Under the pieces are notes generated by a model. It was not told the origin of the DNA, made no database searches, and saw only the letters and a list, made by a program, of their open reading frames with translations. A DNA stretch of 64,000 nucleotides from assembly GCA_963762525.1 (NCBI GenBank), contig CAVXKT010000011.1, positions 744,001 through 808,000 on the forward strand, written 5' to 3'. This document shows, piece by piece, positions 28,312 through 37,277 of this stretch (within the stretch, counting starts at the first letter, position 1; each line of letters opens with the position of its first letter). This stretch comes from DATFDN01 sp963762525 (GTDB lineage: Bacteria > Pseudomonadota > Alphaproteobacteria > Acetobacterales > Acetobacteraceae). The position numbers and the translations under genes were made by a program.

Positions 28312-29509
28312 CGCAGCGCCTCGGCGATCCGGCGCGCCAGCCGCGCGGCGACTTCGGACTTCGCCATGCGCGGCCAATCCTCGCTGCCCTCGGCGGTTAT
28401 CAGATGCACGGCATTCTCCTCGCCCCCCATGATACCCGAAGCCGGCGAGACGTCGTTGGCGACGATCCAGTCGCAGCCCTTGCGCGCGCGCTTCGAAACC
28501 GCGTTCTCGACCAGCGCCTCGGTCTCGGCGGCGAAGCCGATCACCAGGCGCGGCCGGCGCGGACCGGGGGCGGCGAGCGTTGCCAGAATGTCGGGGTTCG
28601 GCACCAGCTCCAATAGCGGCGGCGCCTTGTCGGGCTGCTTCTTGAGCTTGCCCGGAACCGGCCGCGCCGGACGCCAATCGGCGACCGCCGCCGCGCACAC
28701 CGCGACATCGGCCGGCAGCGCCGCCTCGCAGGCGGCGAGCATCTGCGCCGCCGTCTCCACCGCGCGCAGTTCCGACGCCTGGCGGGCGGCGGATGGGCGA
28801 CCGGCCCGCAAACCAGCGTGACCCGGGCGCCGAGTGCCGCCAGCGCGTCGGCGATGGCGTGGCCCTGCCGGCCGCTGCTGTGGTTGGCGATGTAACGAAC
28901 GGGATCGATCGGCTCGCGCGTCGGCCCGCTGGTGACTAGCGCGTGCCGGCCCGCCAGCGGCCGGTCGGGTTCCAGGAGCTGCGCGATCGCGGCCAGGATG
29001 GCGGGCGGCTCGGCGAGGCGCCCGGGGCCGAATTCGCCGCACGCCATCGCGCCCTCGTCGGGTCCCACGACATGCACGCCCCGCGCGCGCAAGCGTCGCC
29101 ATGTTGGCGATGGTCGCCGGATGCTGCCACATCCGCACGTTCATCGCCGGCGCCACCAGGACCGGCTTGTCGGTCGCCAGCAGCAGCGTGCGCCGCGAGA
29201 TCGGCCGCGAGCCCGCCGGCCATGCGCGCCAGGATGTCGGCCGAGGCGGGCGCGACCACCACCAGATCGGCCGCGCGCGAAAGCTGGATGTGTCCCATCT
29301 CGCTCTCGTCGGTGAGCGAAAAGAGTTCCGAATAGACGCGGTTTTCGCTGAGCGCCTGCAGCGACAGCGGGGTGACGAACTGCGCCCCCGCCGCGGTCAG
29401 CACGCAGACCACCCCGCAATCGCGGCGCCCGCAGCAGCCGGATCAGCTCCAGCGACTTGTAGGCGGCGATGCCGCCGGAGACGATCAGCAGGATGCGCTT
29501 GCCCCTCAC
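28308..29509 (-). CDS. coaBC: CoaBC phosphopantothenoylcysteine synthase/decarboxylase (four frame breaks)
   Basis: Bifunctional enzyme of coenzyme A synthesis, about 400 residues. CoaC half: RILLIVSGGIAAYKSLELIR, then AGAQFVTPLSLQALSENRVY and PAMNVRMWQHPAT. CoaB half: RHALVTSGPTREPIDPVRYI, NHSSGRQGHAIADAL, AAVADWRPA and DWIVANDVS. To read it, the frame must change near 29430, 29205, 29100 and 28795. The gene is normally essential, so four lesions with every motif intact argue for sequence error. It starts with GTG overlapping the livM-like stop. Confidence 0.88.
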
Positions 29510-30369
29510 AGCCGCTCTCCCGCCAGCCCCTGCGGGCGGAACAGCATGAAGGCGATCAGCAGCAGACCGTAGATCAACTGCCGGAACGCCGCCGCGATCG
29601 CGGTCGGCAGCGCCACCACGGCGAGTATTTGCGGCAGCGCCAGCAGCAGGAACGGCCCGACGATGGAGCCGGCGAGCGTCCGCGCGCCGCCGAGGACCAC
29701 CATGCTGAGCAGCAGGATCGAGGCGTCGAGGTCGAACGCCGAGGGGTCGATGAAGCTCATGAAGGTGGCGTAGAGCCCGCCCGCGACCCCGGCATAGGCG
29801 CCCGACAGCGCCGCCGCCGAGACCTTGGCGCCGAGCACGCCCTTGCCGGCGGCGGCGACCGCCAGCTCGTCCTCGCGGATCGCCTTCAGCAGCCGCCCGA
29901 ACGGCGCCCGCATCACCAGCTGGAAGCAGAGGCAGCCGAGCAGCGCCGCCCCGGTGGTGAGCGCCAGATATTGCGCGGTGGTGGCGATCTGGATGCCGAA
30001 GATGTCGGCCGGCGGGATGCCGGGCAGGCCGTTGGCGCCGCCCGTCCCGGCGGTCCAGTTGGTGTATCCGGCGGTGGCGAGAAGCTGGATCCCGAACGAG
30101 GTGACGACGAAGTAGTCGCCGGCGACCCGCAGGCTGGGCAGGGTTATCAGCACGTTGAGCGCGATGCAGCAGACGATGGCGATGACGATCGCCGGCAGGA
30201 AGCCGAGCGTTCCCGTCAGCAGCAGGTCGCCCACGATATAGGCGCCGATGCCGAACACCGCGGCCTGGCTCACCGAGAAGATGCCGGCGACGCCCACCAG
30301 CAGGTTGGTGGAGAGGCCGAGCAGGACGTAGATCTCGGCCAGCACGACATAGGAGATGAAGAAGTCCAT
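29506..30369 (-). CDS. livM: Branched-chain amino-acid-type ABC permease, LivM-like
   Basis: A 287-residue hydrophobic permease of the LivM family with about 8 membrane segments; signature stretches are SVSQAAVFGIGAYI, VTSFGIQLLATAG, and APFGRLLKAIREDELAVAAAGKGV (cytoplasmic EAA-like loop). Normally found with LivH, LivF, LivG and LivK, none of which are in the window, so it is either an orphan or the end of an operon interrupted by coxM-type genes. Start ATG 30369 (MDFFISYVV). Its stop overlaps the coaBC GTG. Confidence 0.8.
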   Translation of the reverse strand: MDFFISYVVLAEIYVLLGLSTNLLVGVAGIFSVSQAAVFGIGAYIVGDLLLTGTLGFLPAIVIAIVCCIALNVLITLPSLRVAGDYFVVTSFGIQLLATAGYTNWTAGTGGANGLPGIPPADIFGIQIATTAQYLALTTGAALLGCLCFQLVMRAPFGRLLKAIREDELAVAAAGKGVLGAKVSAAALSGAYAGVAGGLYATFMSFIDPSAFDLDASILLLSMVVLGGARTLAGSIVGPFLLLALPQILAVVALPTAIAAAFRQLIYGLLLIAFMLFRPQGLAGERL

Positions 30370-30433
30370 CGGCTGCGCCTCAGTTCGCGACCGTCTGTCT
30401 CGCCATTGCGGCTTGCCCCACCTCACCCCGGCT

Positions 30434-30457
30434 CTCTCCGCCCTGAGGGGCGGAGAG
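30434..30457. repeat. Palindromic element between divergent genes
   Basis: CTCTCCGCC-CTGAGG-GGCGGAGAG, a perfect 9-bp inverted repeat in the intergenic gap between livM and the molybdenum-hydroxylase operon. Its wording resembles widespread palindromic intergenic repeats of high-GC proteobacteria. It could equally act as a hairpin in the 5' leader. Confidence 0.5.
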
Positions 30458-30612
30458 GGAGACGAACTCCACCATCTACCCGAAGCGCGCGAAAGGGGGA
30501 ATCCGGGCAAGCTTCTTTCGGATAGCGTGGACCCATGCTAGACGCAGCCAGCGCGGAAACCGGATCCCGCGGAGAGTGTGATGCGGCAATCGAGCGGCAT
30601 TCGGGGTCCGCG

Positions 30613-31476
30613 GTGAAGCCGCCGCAGTTCCGCTATGTCGCCGCGCGCTGCCTCGATGAAGCACTGGCGGTGCTGCGCGACGAGGGCGACGCCAAGCTGC
30701 TGGCCGGCGGCCAGAGCCTGATGCCGATGCTCAATTTCCGGCTGGTGCGGCCGTCGGTGCTGGTGGACATCAATCGCATCCCCGACCCCGGCGTGCAGGA
30801 GATGCCGGGCGGGTTGCGCCTCGGTGCACTGACCCGGCACGCGGCGCTGCAATCGTCGCCGCTCGTGCGCGCGCGCTTTCCCGTGCTCGCCGCGGCGATG
30901 GCGCATGTCGCGCATGTCGCCGTCCGCAATCGCGGAACCCTCGGCGGCAGCCTCGCGCATGCCGACCCGGCGGCGGAGCTGCCGATGCTCGCCCGGCTGC
31001 TCGGCGCGCGCATCCACGCCCGGTCGGCGGCAGGCCCGCACAGCTTCGATGCCGACGGCTTCTTCGTCTCCGCCCTTACCACCGCGCTCCGCCCCGACGA
31101 GATGCTGACCGCGATCGAATTGCCCTTCCTGCCCGACGGCACCGGCTGGGGCTTCGAGGAACATGCGCGCCGGCACGGCGATTTCGCGCTGGCCGCCGTC
31201 GCCGTCACCTTGGGCGCCACCGAGGGGCGGATGCGGAATGTGCGGATCGCGATGATGGGCGTGGGCGACACGCCGCTGCGCGCCGCGGCGGCGGAGGCGG
31301 AGCTGGAAGGCGCGGCCTTCGGCCCGGCGGCGCTGACGGCGGCGGCCCGAGCGGTGCGCGAGGCGTCGGCGCCGAACTCCGATCTGCACGCCTCGGCCGA
31401 CTACCGCCGTCATCTGGTCGGCGTGCTCGCCGAGCGCGCCCTGGCCGCGGCCTGGCGACGCGCCGGCGGGACATGA
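30613..31476 (+). CDS. Molybdenum hydroxylase FAD subunit (CoxM-like)
   Basis: A 287-residue FAD-binding subunit of the xanthine-dehydrogenase/CO-dehydrogenase family. FAD motifs are LLAGGQSLMPMLNFR and VRNRGTLGGSLAHADPAAE. GTG 30613 leads directly into PPQFRYVAA, where family members begin; an in-frame ATG at 30535 would add 26 unconserved residues. Electrons from the molybdenum site pass through 2Fe-2S clusters to this FAD. Its stop overlaps the ATG of the fused partner gene (ATGA). Confidence 0.87.
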   Translation: MKPPQFRYVAARCLDEALAVLRDEGDAKLLAGGQSLMPMLNFRLVRPSVLVDINRIPDPGVQEMPGGLRLGALTRHAALQSSPLVRARFPVLAAAMAHVAHVAVRNRGTLGGSLAHADPAAELPMLARLLGARIHARSAAGPHSFDADGFFVSALTTALRPDEMLTAIELPFLPDGTGWGFEEHARRHGDFALAAVAVTLGATEGRMRNVRIAMMGVGDTPLRAAAAEAELEGAAFGPAALTAAARAVREASAPNSDLHASADYRRHLVGVLAERALAAAWRRAGGT

Positions 31477-34309
31477 CCGACATCGCGATCCGCGTCACCG
31501 TGAACGGGCGGGCTTACGAACGCGCCGTGCCGGCCCGCCTGCTGCTGTCGGACTTCCTGCGCGACACGCTGGGCCTCACCGGAACCCATGTCGGCTGCGA
31601 GCACGGCGTCTGCGGCGCCTGCACCATCCTGCTCGATGGCGTCAGCGCGCGCGCCTGCCTGCTGCTCGCGGTGCAAACCGACGGCGCGACGGTCGAGACG
31701 GTGGAAAGCCTCGGCGCCGTCACCCGACTCTCGCCGCTTGCAGGAGGCGTTTCGCGAGCACAATGCGCTGCAATGCGGCTTCTGCACCGCGGGTATCCTG
31801 ATGACCTGCGAGGACCTGCTGCGCAATCACCGATTGCAATCGGACGCCGACATCCGCGCCGCGCTCTCGGGCAATCTCTGCCGCTGCACCGGCTATGATC
31901 ATATCATCCGCGCGATGCGCGCGGCCATCGATGCCCGCCCACCGCGGCCGGAGGCGTCTCGCCCCGGGCTGATCGGCGCCCGCATTCGGCGGCTGGAAGA
32001 CCCGCGCCTGCTGACCGGGCGAGGGCGCTTCGCCGCCGACATCAACCCGCCCGGCCTGCTGCACGTCGCACTCCGCCGCAGCGATCACCCCCATGCGCGC
32101 ATTGTGGCGACGCGGCTCGGCGCCGCCGCCGCCATGCCGGGGGTTGTCGGCGTTTTCGATGCGGCGGCGCTCGACGATGTGAGGCCGCTGCGCGCGACCT
32201 CGCGCATGACCGACTATCACGCGACCGAGCTTACCCCGCTGGCCCGCGACAAGGTCCGCCATGTCGGCGAGCCGGTGGTCGCCGTGGTTGCCGAGAACCG
32301 CTATCTCGCCGAGGACGCGCTGGAGCTGATCGAGATCGACTACGAACCGCTGCCGGTCGCCGTCGAGGCCGAGGCCGCCGCGACCGAGGGCGCGCCGTTG
32401 CTGCACGAGACGGCCGGCACCAATGTCCTGGTGCGGCGCGAATTCGCGCGCGGCGACGTGGACGACGCCTTCGCCCGCGCGGCATCGGTGGTCGGAGCCA
32501 GGTTCCGGATGCACCGCAAGGCGCCGACGGCGATCGAGCCGCGCGCCTCTGTTGCCGTGTGGGACGCGGCGCGGCAGGCGCTGACATTGCACACCACGAC
32601 GCAAATCCCCGGCATCATCCGCGATGCCTTGTCCGACTGTCTCGATCTGCCGGGGCAACGCGTGCGCGTCGTCTGCGCCGATGTCGGCGGCGGGTTCGGG
32701 GCGAAGGCGTCGCTCTATCCCGAGGAGATCCTCGTCGCCGCCCTGGCGCGACGGCTGGAGCAGCCGGTGATGTGGTGCGGCGATCGGCTGGAGGACCTGA
32801 CCGCCACCAGCCAGGCGTTCGGCGAGATCGTGGATGCCGAGCTTGCGGTGGACGACCGGGGAAATCTGCTCGGCACTCAAGGCCGAGGTGCTGGGCGATG
32901 TCGGTGCCGGGTCGATCTATCCCTGGACGGCCGCGCTCGAGCCGGTGCAGGTCGCGAGCTTTCTGTCCGGACCATACCGCGTTCCCGCCTATCGGGCGCG
33001 AGCGCGCGCCGTCGCCACGCCGAAACCGCACACCGGGCCGTATCGCGGCGTCGGCCGGCCGATGGCCGCCTTCGTCATGGAGCGGCTGCTCGACATGGCG
33101 GCCCGGCGCGCCGGGATTGATGCGGTGGAGATGCGCCGGCGCAATCTGGTCGCCGGAGACGAATTTCCCTACCGCACCGGCTCCGGCCTGATCTGGGACC
33201 GCTCGGCCTTTCGCGAATGTCTGGACGCGGCGGTGGCGTCGGCGGACTACCCCGGTTTGCGTCGACGCCAGGCGACGGCGCGCGGCGTGCTGTTCGGCAT
33301 CGGCGTCGCCTGCTATGCCGAGTTGACCGGCATCGGCTCGCGCATCTCCGCCGCGCCGGGCATGCCCATCAACACCGGGACCGAGACCGCCAGCGTGCGC
33401 ATCGATTCGAGCGGCGGCGTCACCGCCTCGTTCGGGATCGCCGCCACCGGTCAAGGACTGGAAACCACGCTGGCGCAGGTGATCGCGCAGGAATTGGGCT
33501 GCCGCATCGAGGACATCCACGTGATTCAGGGCGACAGCGATGCGGTCGCCAGCGCCACCGGCTCCTATGCGAGCCGCAGCGCCGTGCTGGCCGGCGGGGC
33601 CGGCATGCTCGCCGCCCGCGAGGTGGGCGCGCGGCTCCGGCGCGCGGCGGCGCAGTTGTTGGAAGCGGCCGAGCCGGACCTGGAGATCGCCGACGGGCTG
33701 ATCCGGATCGGCGGAACCGACCGCGCGCTGACCTTCCGCGAGGTGGCGCGCGCGGTCTATTCCGAGATGGGCCGCATCCCGCGCGACCGGCGCCAGGAGC
33801 TGGAAGCGAGCCGAACCTACGATCCCTATTTCGGAACCGCGTCCTCGGCGACCCATCTCGCGACCGTGGAGATCGACCCCGAGATTTGCGACATCCGGGT
33901 CACAAGCTACGTGGTCGCCGAGGATTGCGGTCGGGTGATCAATCCGCTGATCGTCGAAGGCCAGGTGCATGGCGGCGTGGCGCAGGGCATCGGCGCCGCG
34001 CTGCTGGAAGAAATCATCTACGACGCGAACGGCCAGCCCAACGCGGCGAGCCTCGCCGACTATCTCATCCCCGCGGCCGACAACGTGCCGCCGATCGAGG
34101 TCGTGCATGTGGAGGCGGAATTGCCGGCAACGCTCGGCGGCTTTCGCGGCATGGGCGAAGGCGGCACGATCGGCGCCCCCGCTGCGATCGCCAACGCGAT
34201 CGCCGATGCGCTGGCCCCTCGGGGGATCGAAGTCACCGAACTGCCGGTGACGCCCGATCGGTTGTTTCGCATGATCGAAGCGGCGCGCGCGCGAGGCGCG
34301 GAGAGATGA
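31473..34309 (+). CDS. Fused 2Fe-2S and molybdopterin subunits of a molybdenum hydroxylase (two frame breaks)
   Basis: About 945 residues joining two chains that are usually separate. Residues 1-155 are a CoxS-type subunit: plant ferredoxin cluster C-x4-C-x2-C (GCEHGVCGACT) and the second cluster (QCGFCTAG, NLCRCTGY). A linker of about 15 residues leads to LIGARIRRLEDPRLLTGRGRF, the start of a CoxL-type molybdopterin subunit. The active-site loop is GPYRGVGRP, not the AYRCSFR of true form I CO dehydrogenase, and the C-terminal catalytic stretch is FRGMGEGGTIGAP with the conserved Glu. Frame changes near 31735 and 32877 look like single extra bases; the junction itself is in one continuous frame. 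Substrate unknown. Confidence 0.82.
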
Positions 34310-34342
34310 TCGCCGATCCGAGCGGAAACGTAGTCTAAAGAG

Positions 34343-34372
34343 GGCGGAATGCGCTTCGCTTTTCCGCCCTAC
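34343..34372 (-). repeat. 30-bp REP-like repeat, unit 5
   Basis: Single reverse-orientation copy (GGCGGAAT...CCGCCCTAC) 33 bp after the fused molybdenum hydroxylase gene. No partner unit is nearby. Confidence 0.8.
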
Positions 34373-34416
34373 GCGTCGCCGACCCCCCGACCATCGCCAC
34401 ATCGCCGCTCGCCGGC

Positions 34417-35484
34417 TCAGCTCGTCAGCCCGAACAGCGCCCGCGCATTGCCGCCGGCGATCGCCATCACCTGCTCTTCGTTCAGGCCGGGCGTGTCGAG
34501 CAGATGGCCGAGCGGGTCGTACTCGCCCATGTCATACGGGTAGTCGGTCCCCATCAGCACGTGATCGACACCCATCACCGCGATCAGCGCGGCGAGCTGA
34601 TGCGGGGTGAACACGACCGCATCGACGAACACGCGCTTGAGGTAACTCGACGGCGGATCGGGCAATTCGCCGGCGGCGTCGCTGCGCGCGCCCCGGGCAT
34701 GGTCGATCCGCCCCGAATAGGCCGGCAGGAAGCCGCCGCCATGCGCCGCCAGCAGCTTCAGCCGGGGATGGCGTTCCAATACCCCGTCGAGGATCAGATA
34801 ATGCAGCGCCACCGCGGTCTCGAGCGGATTGCCGATGACGTTGTTGAGGTAGAACCGCCCGAACCGCTCGGGTTGCGTGAAGCCGCCCGGATGGATCATC
34901 ACCACCGCGTCCAGCTCCGCCGCCTTGGCCCAGAACGGCGCGTGCGCCGGATCGGACAACTCCCGTCCGGCGATGTTGGTCAGAATCTCAATCCCCTTGA
35001 AGCCGAGCCGGCGGACGCAGCGCGCCAGTTCCTCGACCGCCGCATCGGGCGCTTGCATCGGCACCGTTCCGAGTCCGGTCAGCCGATCGGGCCGGCGGGC
35101 GACGAACTGCGCCATGCCGTCGTTCACCGCGCGCGCCGCGGTCACGGCGATGTCCGGGGCCAGCGTGTGATAGCACTGGCCGGGGGCGGGCGAGACGATC
35201 TGCCGATCGACGCCCATCGCGTCCATATCGGCAAGCCGCGTCTCAAGTTCGGTCAGCTGCGGCCGGCGATCTTCGTCCTGCCGGCGCGTGAGGATGCGCG
35301 TTTCCTCGGTGTAGAGGGCGGCGCGTGGGTCGGGCGGCAGATGCGCACGGGCGATCTCCGCCGCCGCCGGCACGAACAGATGCGCGTGGATGTCGATGGT
35401 CGCCGTCCCCGGGCGTCGTGACGCTCCCGGCGCGCCATGCGAGCGTGCAGCGGTGGGGCCGTAGCAATTCCAGGGCTCGGCCAC
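34417..35484 (-). CDS. Amidohydrolase, ACMSD-like
   Basis: About 355 residues, metal-dependent TIM-barrel amidohydrolase of the aminocarboxymuconate-semialdehyde/gamma-resorcylate decarboxylase branch. Metal ligands are visible in IDIHAHLF, VVMIHPGG, LLAAHGGGF and MGTDYPYD. The start is uncertain: GTG 35484, overlapping the VOC gene end, gives about 28 unconserved residues before the barrel; a frame error near 35430 could hide an ATG at 35438. Such enzymes often act in aromatic-acid catabolism. It is the second gene of a pair with the VOC protein. Confidence 0.8.
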   Translation of the reverse strand: MAEPWNCYGPTAARSHGAPGASRRPGTATIDIHAHLFVPAAAEIARAHLPPDPRAALYTEETRILTRRQDEDRRPQLTELETRLADMDAMGVDRQIVSPAPGQCYHTLAPDIAVTAARAVNDGMAQFVARRPDRLTGLGTVPMQAPDAAVEELARCVRRLGFKGIEILTNIAGRELSDPAHAPFWAKAAELDAVVMIHPGGFTQPERFGRFYLNNVIGNPLETAVALHYLILDGVLERHPRLKLLAAHGGGFLPAYSGRIDHARGARSDAAGELPDPPSSYLKRVFVDAVVFTPHQLAALIAVMGVDHVLMGTDYPYDMGEYDPLGHLLDTPGLNEEQVMAIAGGNARALFGLTS

Positions 35485-35486
35485 CC

Positions 35487-35876
35487 TCAGCCGCGCTGGA
35501 TCAGCTCGATCGAGACATTCTCCGGCCCGCGCAGGAAGGCGATCCGCACGCCGGGGCGGACGGTTGTCGGGTCCATGGTGAAGCGCACGCCCTTGGCCTT
35601 CAGCTCCGCCGTCGCGGCGTCGATATCGGCGACCGTGAGCCCGATATGCTCGAGGCCCATATAAGGTGCGTCCGGCGCCGGCGCGGTGGTCAGCGCCGGA
35701 TTGGCGGGGGCGATGAACACCGGCTGCCCGCCGCCCAGTCGCAGATCGATGCGAGCCGGCCCGTCCGGCGGCTGCGAGCGAAGCACCTCCGCGCCCAGCA
35801 TCGCCTCGTACCATCGCGCCGTCGCCTCCGGATCGGGGCTGCGCAGGTGGATGTGTTCCCATGTGAAGCGGGCCAT
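35487..35876 (-). CDS. VOC/glyoxalase-like protein
   Basis: A 129-residue vicinal-oxygen-chelate fold protein with the two beta-alpha-beta-beta-beta units: first FTWEHIHLRSPDPEATARWY, second YMGLEHIGLTVADIDAATAEL. Likely metal ligands are His in EHIHL and EHIGL and Glu in VSIELIQ. These proteins include lactoylglutathione lyases, extradiol dioxygenases and epimerases; the substrate is not identifiable. It overlaps the probable start of the downstream amidohydrolase, suggesting a joint catabolic role. Confidence 0.82.
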   Translation of the reverse strand: MARFTWEHIHLRSPDPEATARWYEAMLGAEVLRSQPPDGPARIDLRLGGGQPVFIAPANPALTTAPAPDAPYMGLEHIGLTVADIDAATAELKAKGVRFTMDPTTVRPGVRIAFLRGPENVSIELIQRG

Positions 35877-35979
35877 GGTGTTCCTCCGCCGGTTATCGGT
35901 CCATTAGTTCACCCATCCGGGAAGCCGGCAAGCGTCATGACGGCTTTTCAACGCGCGCAAGCGGCGTCACAATCGTCCG

Positions 35980-36643
35980 ATGTCGCGCCGGCTCGTTGAG
36001 ATCACCCCGGACTTGATGCTCCGGGCGTATCGTCACGGCCTGTTTCCGATGGCCGAGACCCGGCGCGGCGATCGGCTGTATTGGCTCGACCCCGAGCGGC
36101 GCGGCGTGCTGCCGCTCGAGAGCTTCCACCTGCCGCGCCGGCTCTCGCGCACCGTGCTGGCGGGCGGCTTCGAGGTGGCGGCTGACCGCGACTTCGCCGC
36201 CACCATCGCCGCCTGCGCCGCCGCCGCGCCGGGACGGGAGGACACCTGGATCAACCCGCAGATCGAGGCGCTGTTCACCGAGCTGCATCGGATCGGCGCC
36301 GCGCATTCGGTGGAGTGCCGGCAGGACGGGCGCATGGTCGGCGGCCTGTATGGGGTCGCTCTCGGCGGCGTGTTCTTCGGCGAGAGCATGTTCAGCATCG
36401 TCCGCGACGCCTCCAAGGTGGCGCTCGTGCATCTGGTGGCGCGGCTCCGGGTGTTCGGCTTCCGCCTGCTCGACACGCAGTTCGTCACCGCGCACCTGAC
36501 GCAATTCGGCGCCATCGAGATTCCGCGCGAGCAATATCGGGCGCTACTCGCCGCCGCGCTTGACGCGCCGACGCGCTGGATCGCCAATCCCGATCCGGCG
36601 CGCCTGGCGGATGAGAATTCGCGCGCTGGCGGCGAAGGACTGA
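35980..36643 (+). CDS. aat: Leucyl/phenylalanyl-tRNA-protein transferase (frame break at 3' end)
   Basis: About 220 residues. It adds Leu or Phe to N-terminal Arg/Lys of proteins, marking them for ClpS/ClpAP degradation. Family landmarks are LMLRAYRHGLFPMAE, YWLDPERRGVLPL, DTWINPQIEALFTELH, GGLYGVALGGVFFGESMFS and LLDTQFVTAHLTQFGA. As read, the frame runs 107 bp past the next gene start; removing one G near 36610 gives a stop at TGA 36641-36643, four bases before the next ATG, with normal family length. I take that as the true end. Confidence 0.9.
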
Positions 36644-36646
36644 AAC

Positions 36647-37250
36647 ATGCCTCCGATCCGCTCCCTTCCGGCCCTGATGGCTCTCGTGCTGCTGGCCCCG
36701 ACGCCGGGGGGCGCTGCGAGCGATGTCCCGTTGCTGCGCCCGACCCGTGATGTGGCGGTGACCTATCATATCGAGGGCACGCCCTCCGCCGGCGCCGCGT
36801 CGCAGGTGCGCACCGTCCGCATGATCTGGGGCGAGGGCGGGCAGGAACTCCGGGTGGAGCTTGAGGGCCAGCCGACGGTGGCGTTGATCGACTTCCGCCG
36901 GCAACGGATGGAAATGCTGGTCCCGCAGGCGCGCGTGGTGATGGAAGCGAAGCTCGACCCGAACCTCGTGCCCGGGTTCGCCCTGCCGCCCGGCGCGAGC
37001 GCGACCCGGGCCGGACACCGACAAAGTGGCGGGGCTGGATTGCACGGTCTGGAACCTTACCGGCAAGCAGGGCACCGGGTCGGCCTGCATCACCGCCGAT
37101 GGCGTGGTGCTGCGCGCCGACGGCCAGGCCAGGCGCGAGGGCTCGGGGCGGCTGGAGGCGACTTCCGTCGCCTACGGCCCGCAACCCGCGGCGTTGTTCG
37201 AGCCGCCGCCCGGATTTCAGCGGATGGACCTCGCCGGGCGCCGGCGGTAG
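36647..37250 (+). CDS. Secreted protein of unknown function (frame break)
   Basis: About 200 residues with an N-terminal signal peptide (residues 1-23, ALMALVLLAPTPGGAAS). The rest is beta-rich: VAVTYHIEGTP, VRTVRMIWGEGGQELRVEL, then FRRQRMEMLVPQ. It suggests an outer-membrane or periplasmic lipid-binding barrel, resembling DUF4412-type proteins, but I cannot assign it firmly. The frame changes near 37005 (extra G in GCCGGACACC), after which DTDKVAGLDCTVWNLTGK and a Cys pair follow. It begins 3 bp after the corrected aat stop. Confidence 0.65.
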
Positions 37251-37277
37251 CGTTCGCCGGCCAGCGACGGAGTTCTC

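Noticed and set aside
31473..34309. Aerobic CO dehydrogenase (form I)
   Set aside because: The active-site loop is GPYRGVGRP and lacks the Cys-containing AYRCSFR; a generic molybdenum hydroxylase is the safer call.
35980..36750. Aat with a 35-residue C-terminal extension overlapping the next gene
   Set aside because: Removing one G near 36610 restores the normal length and a stop just before the next ATG.
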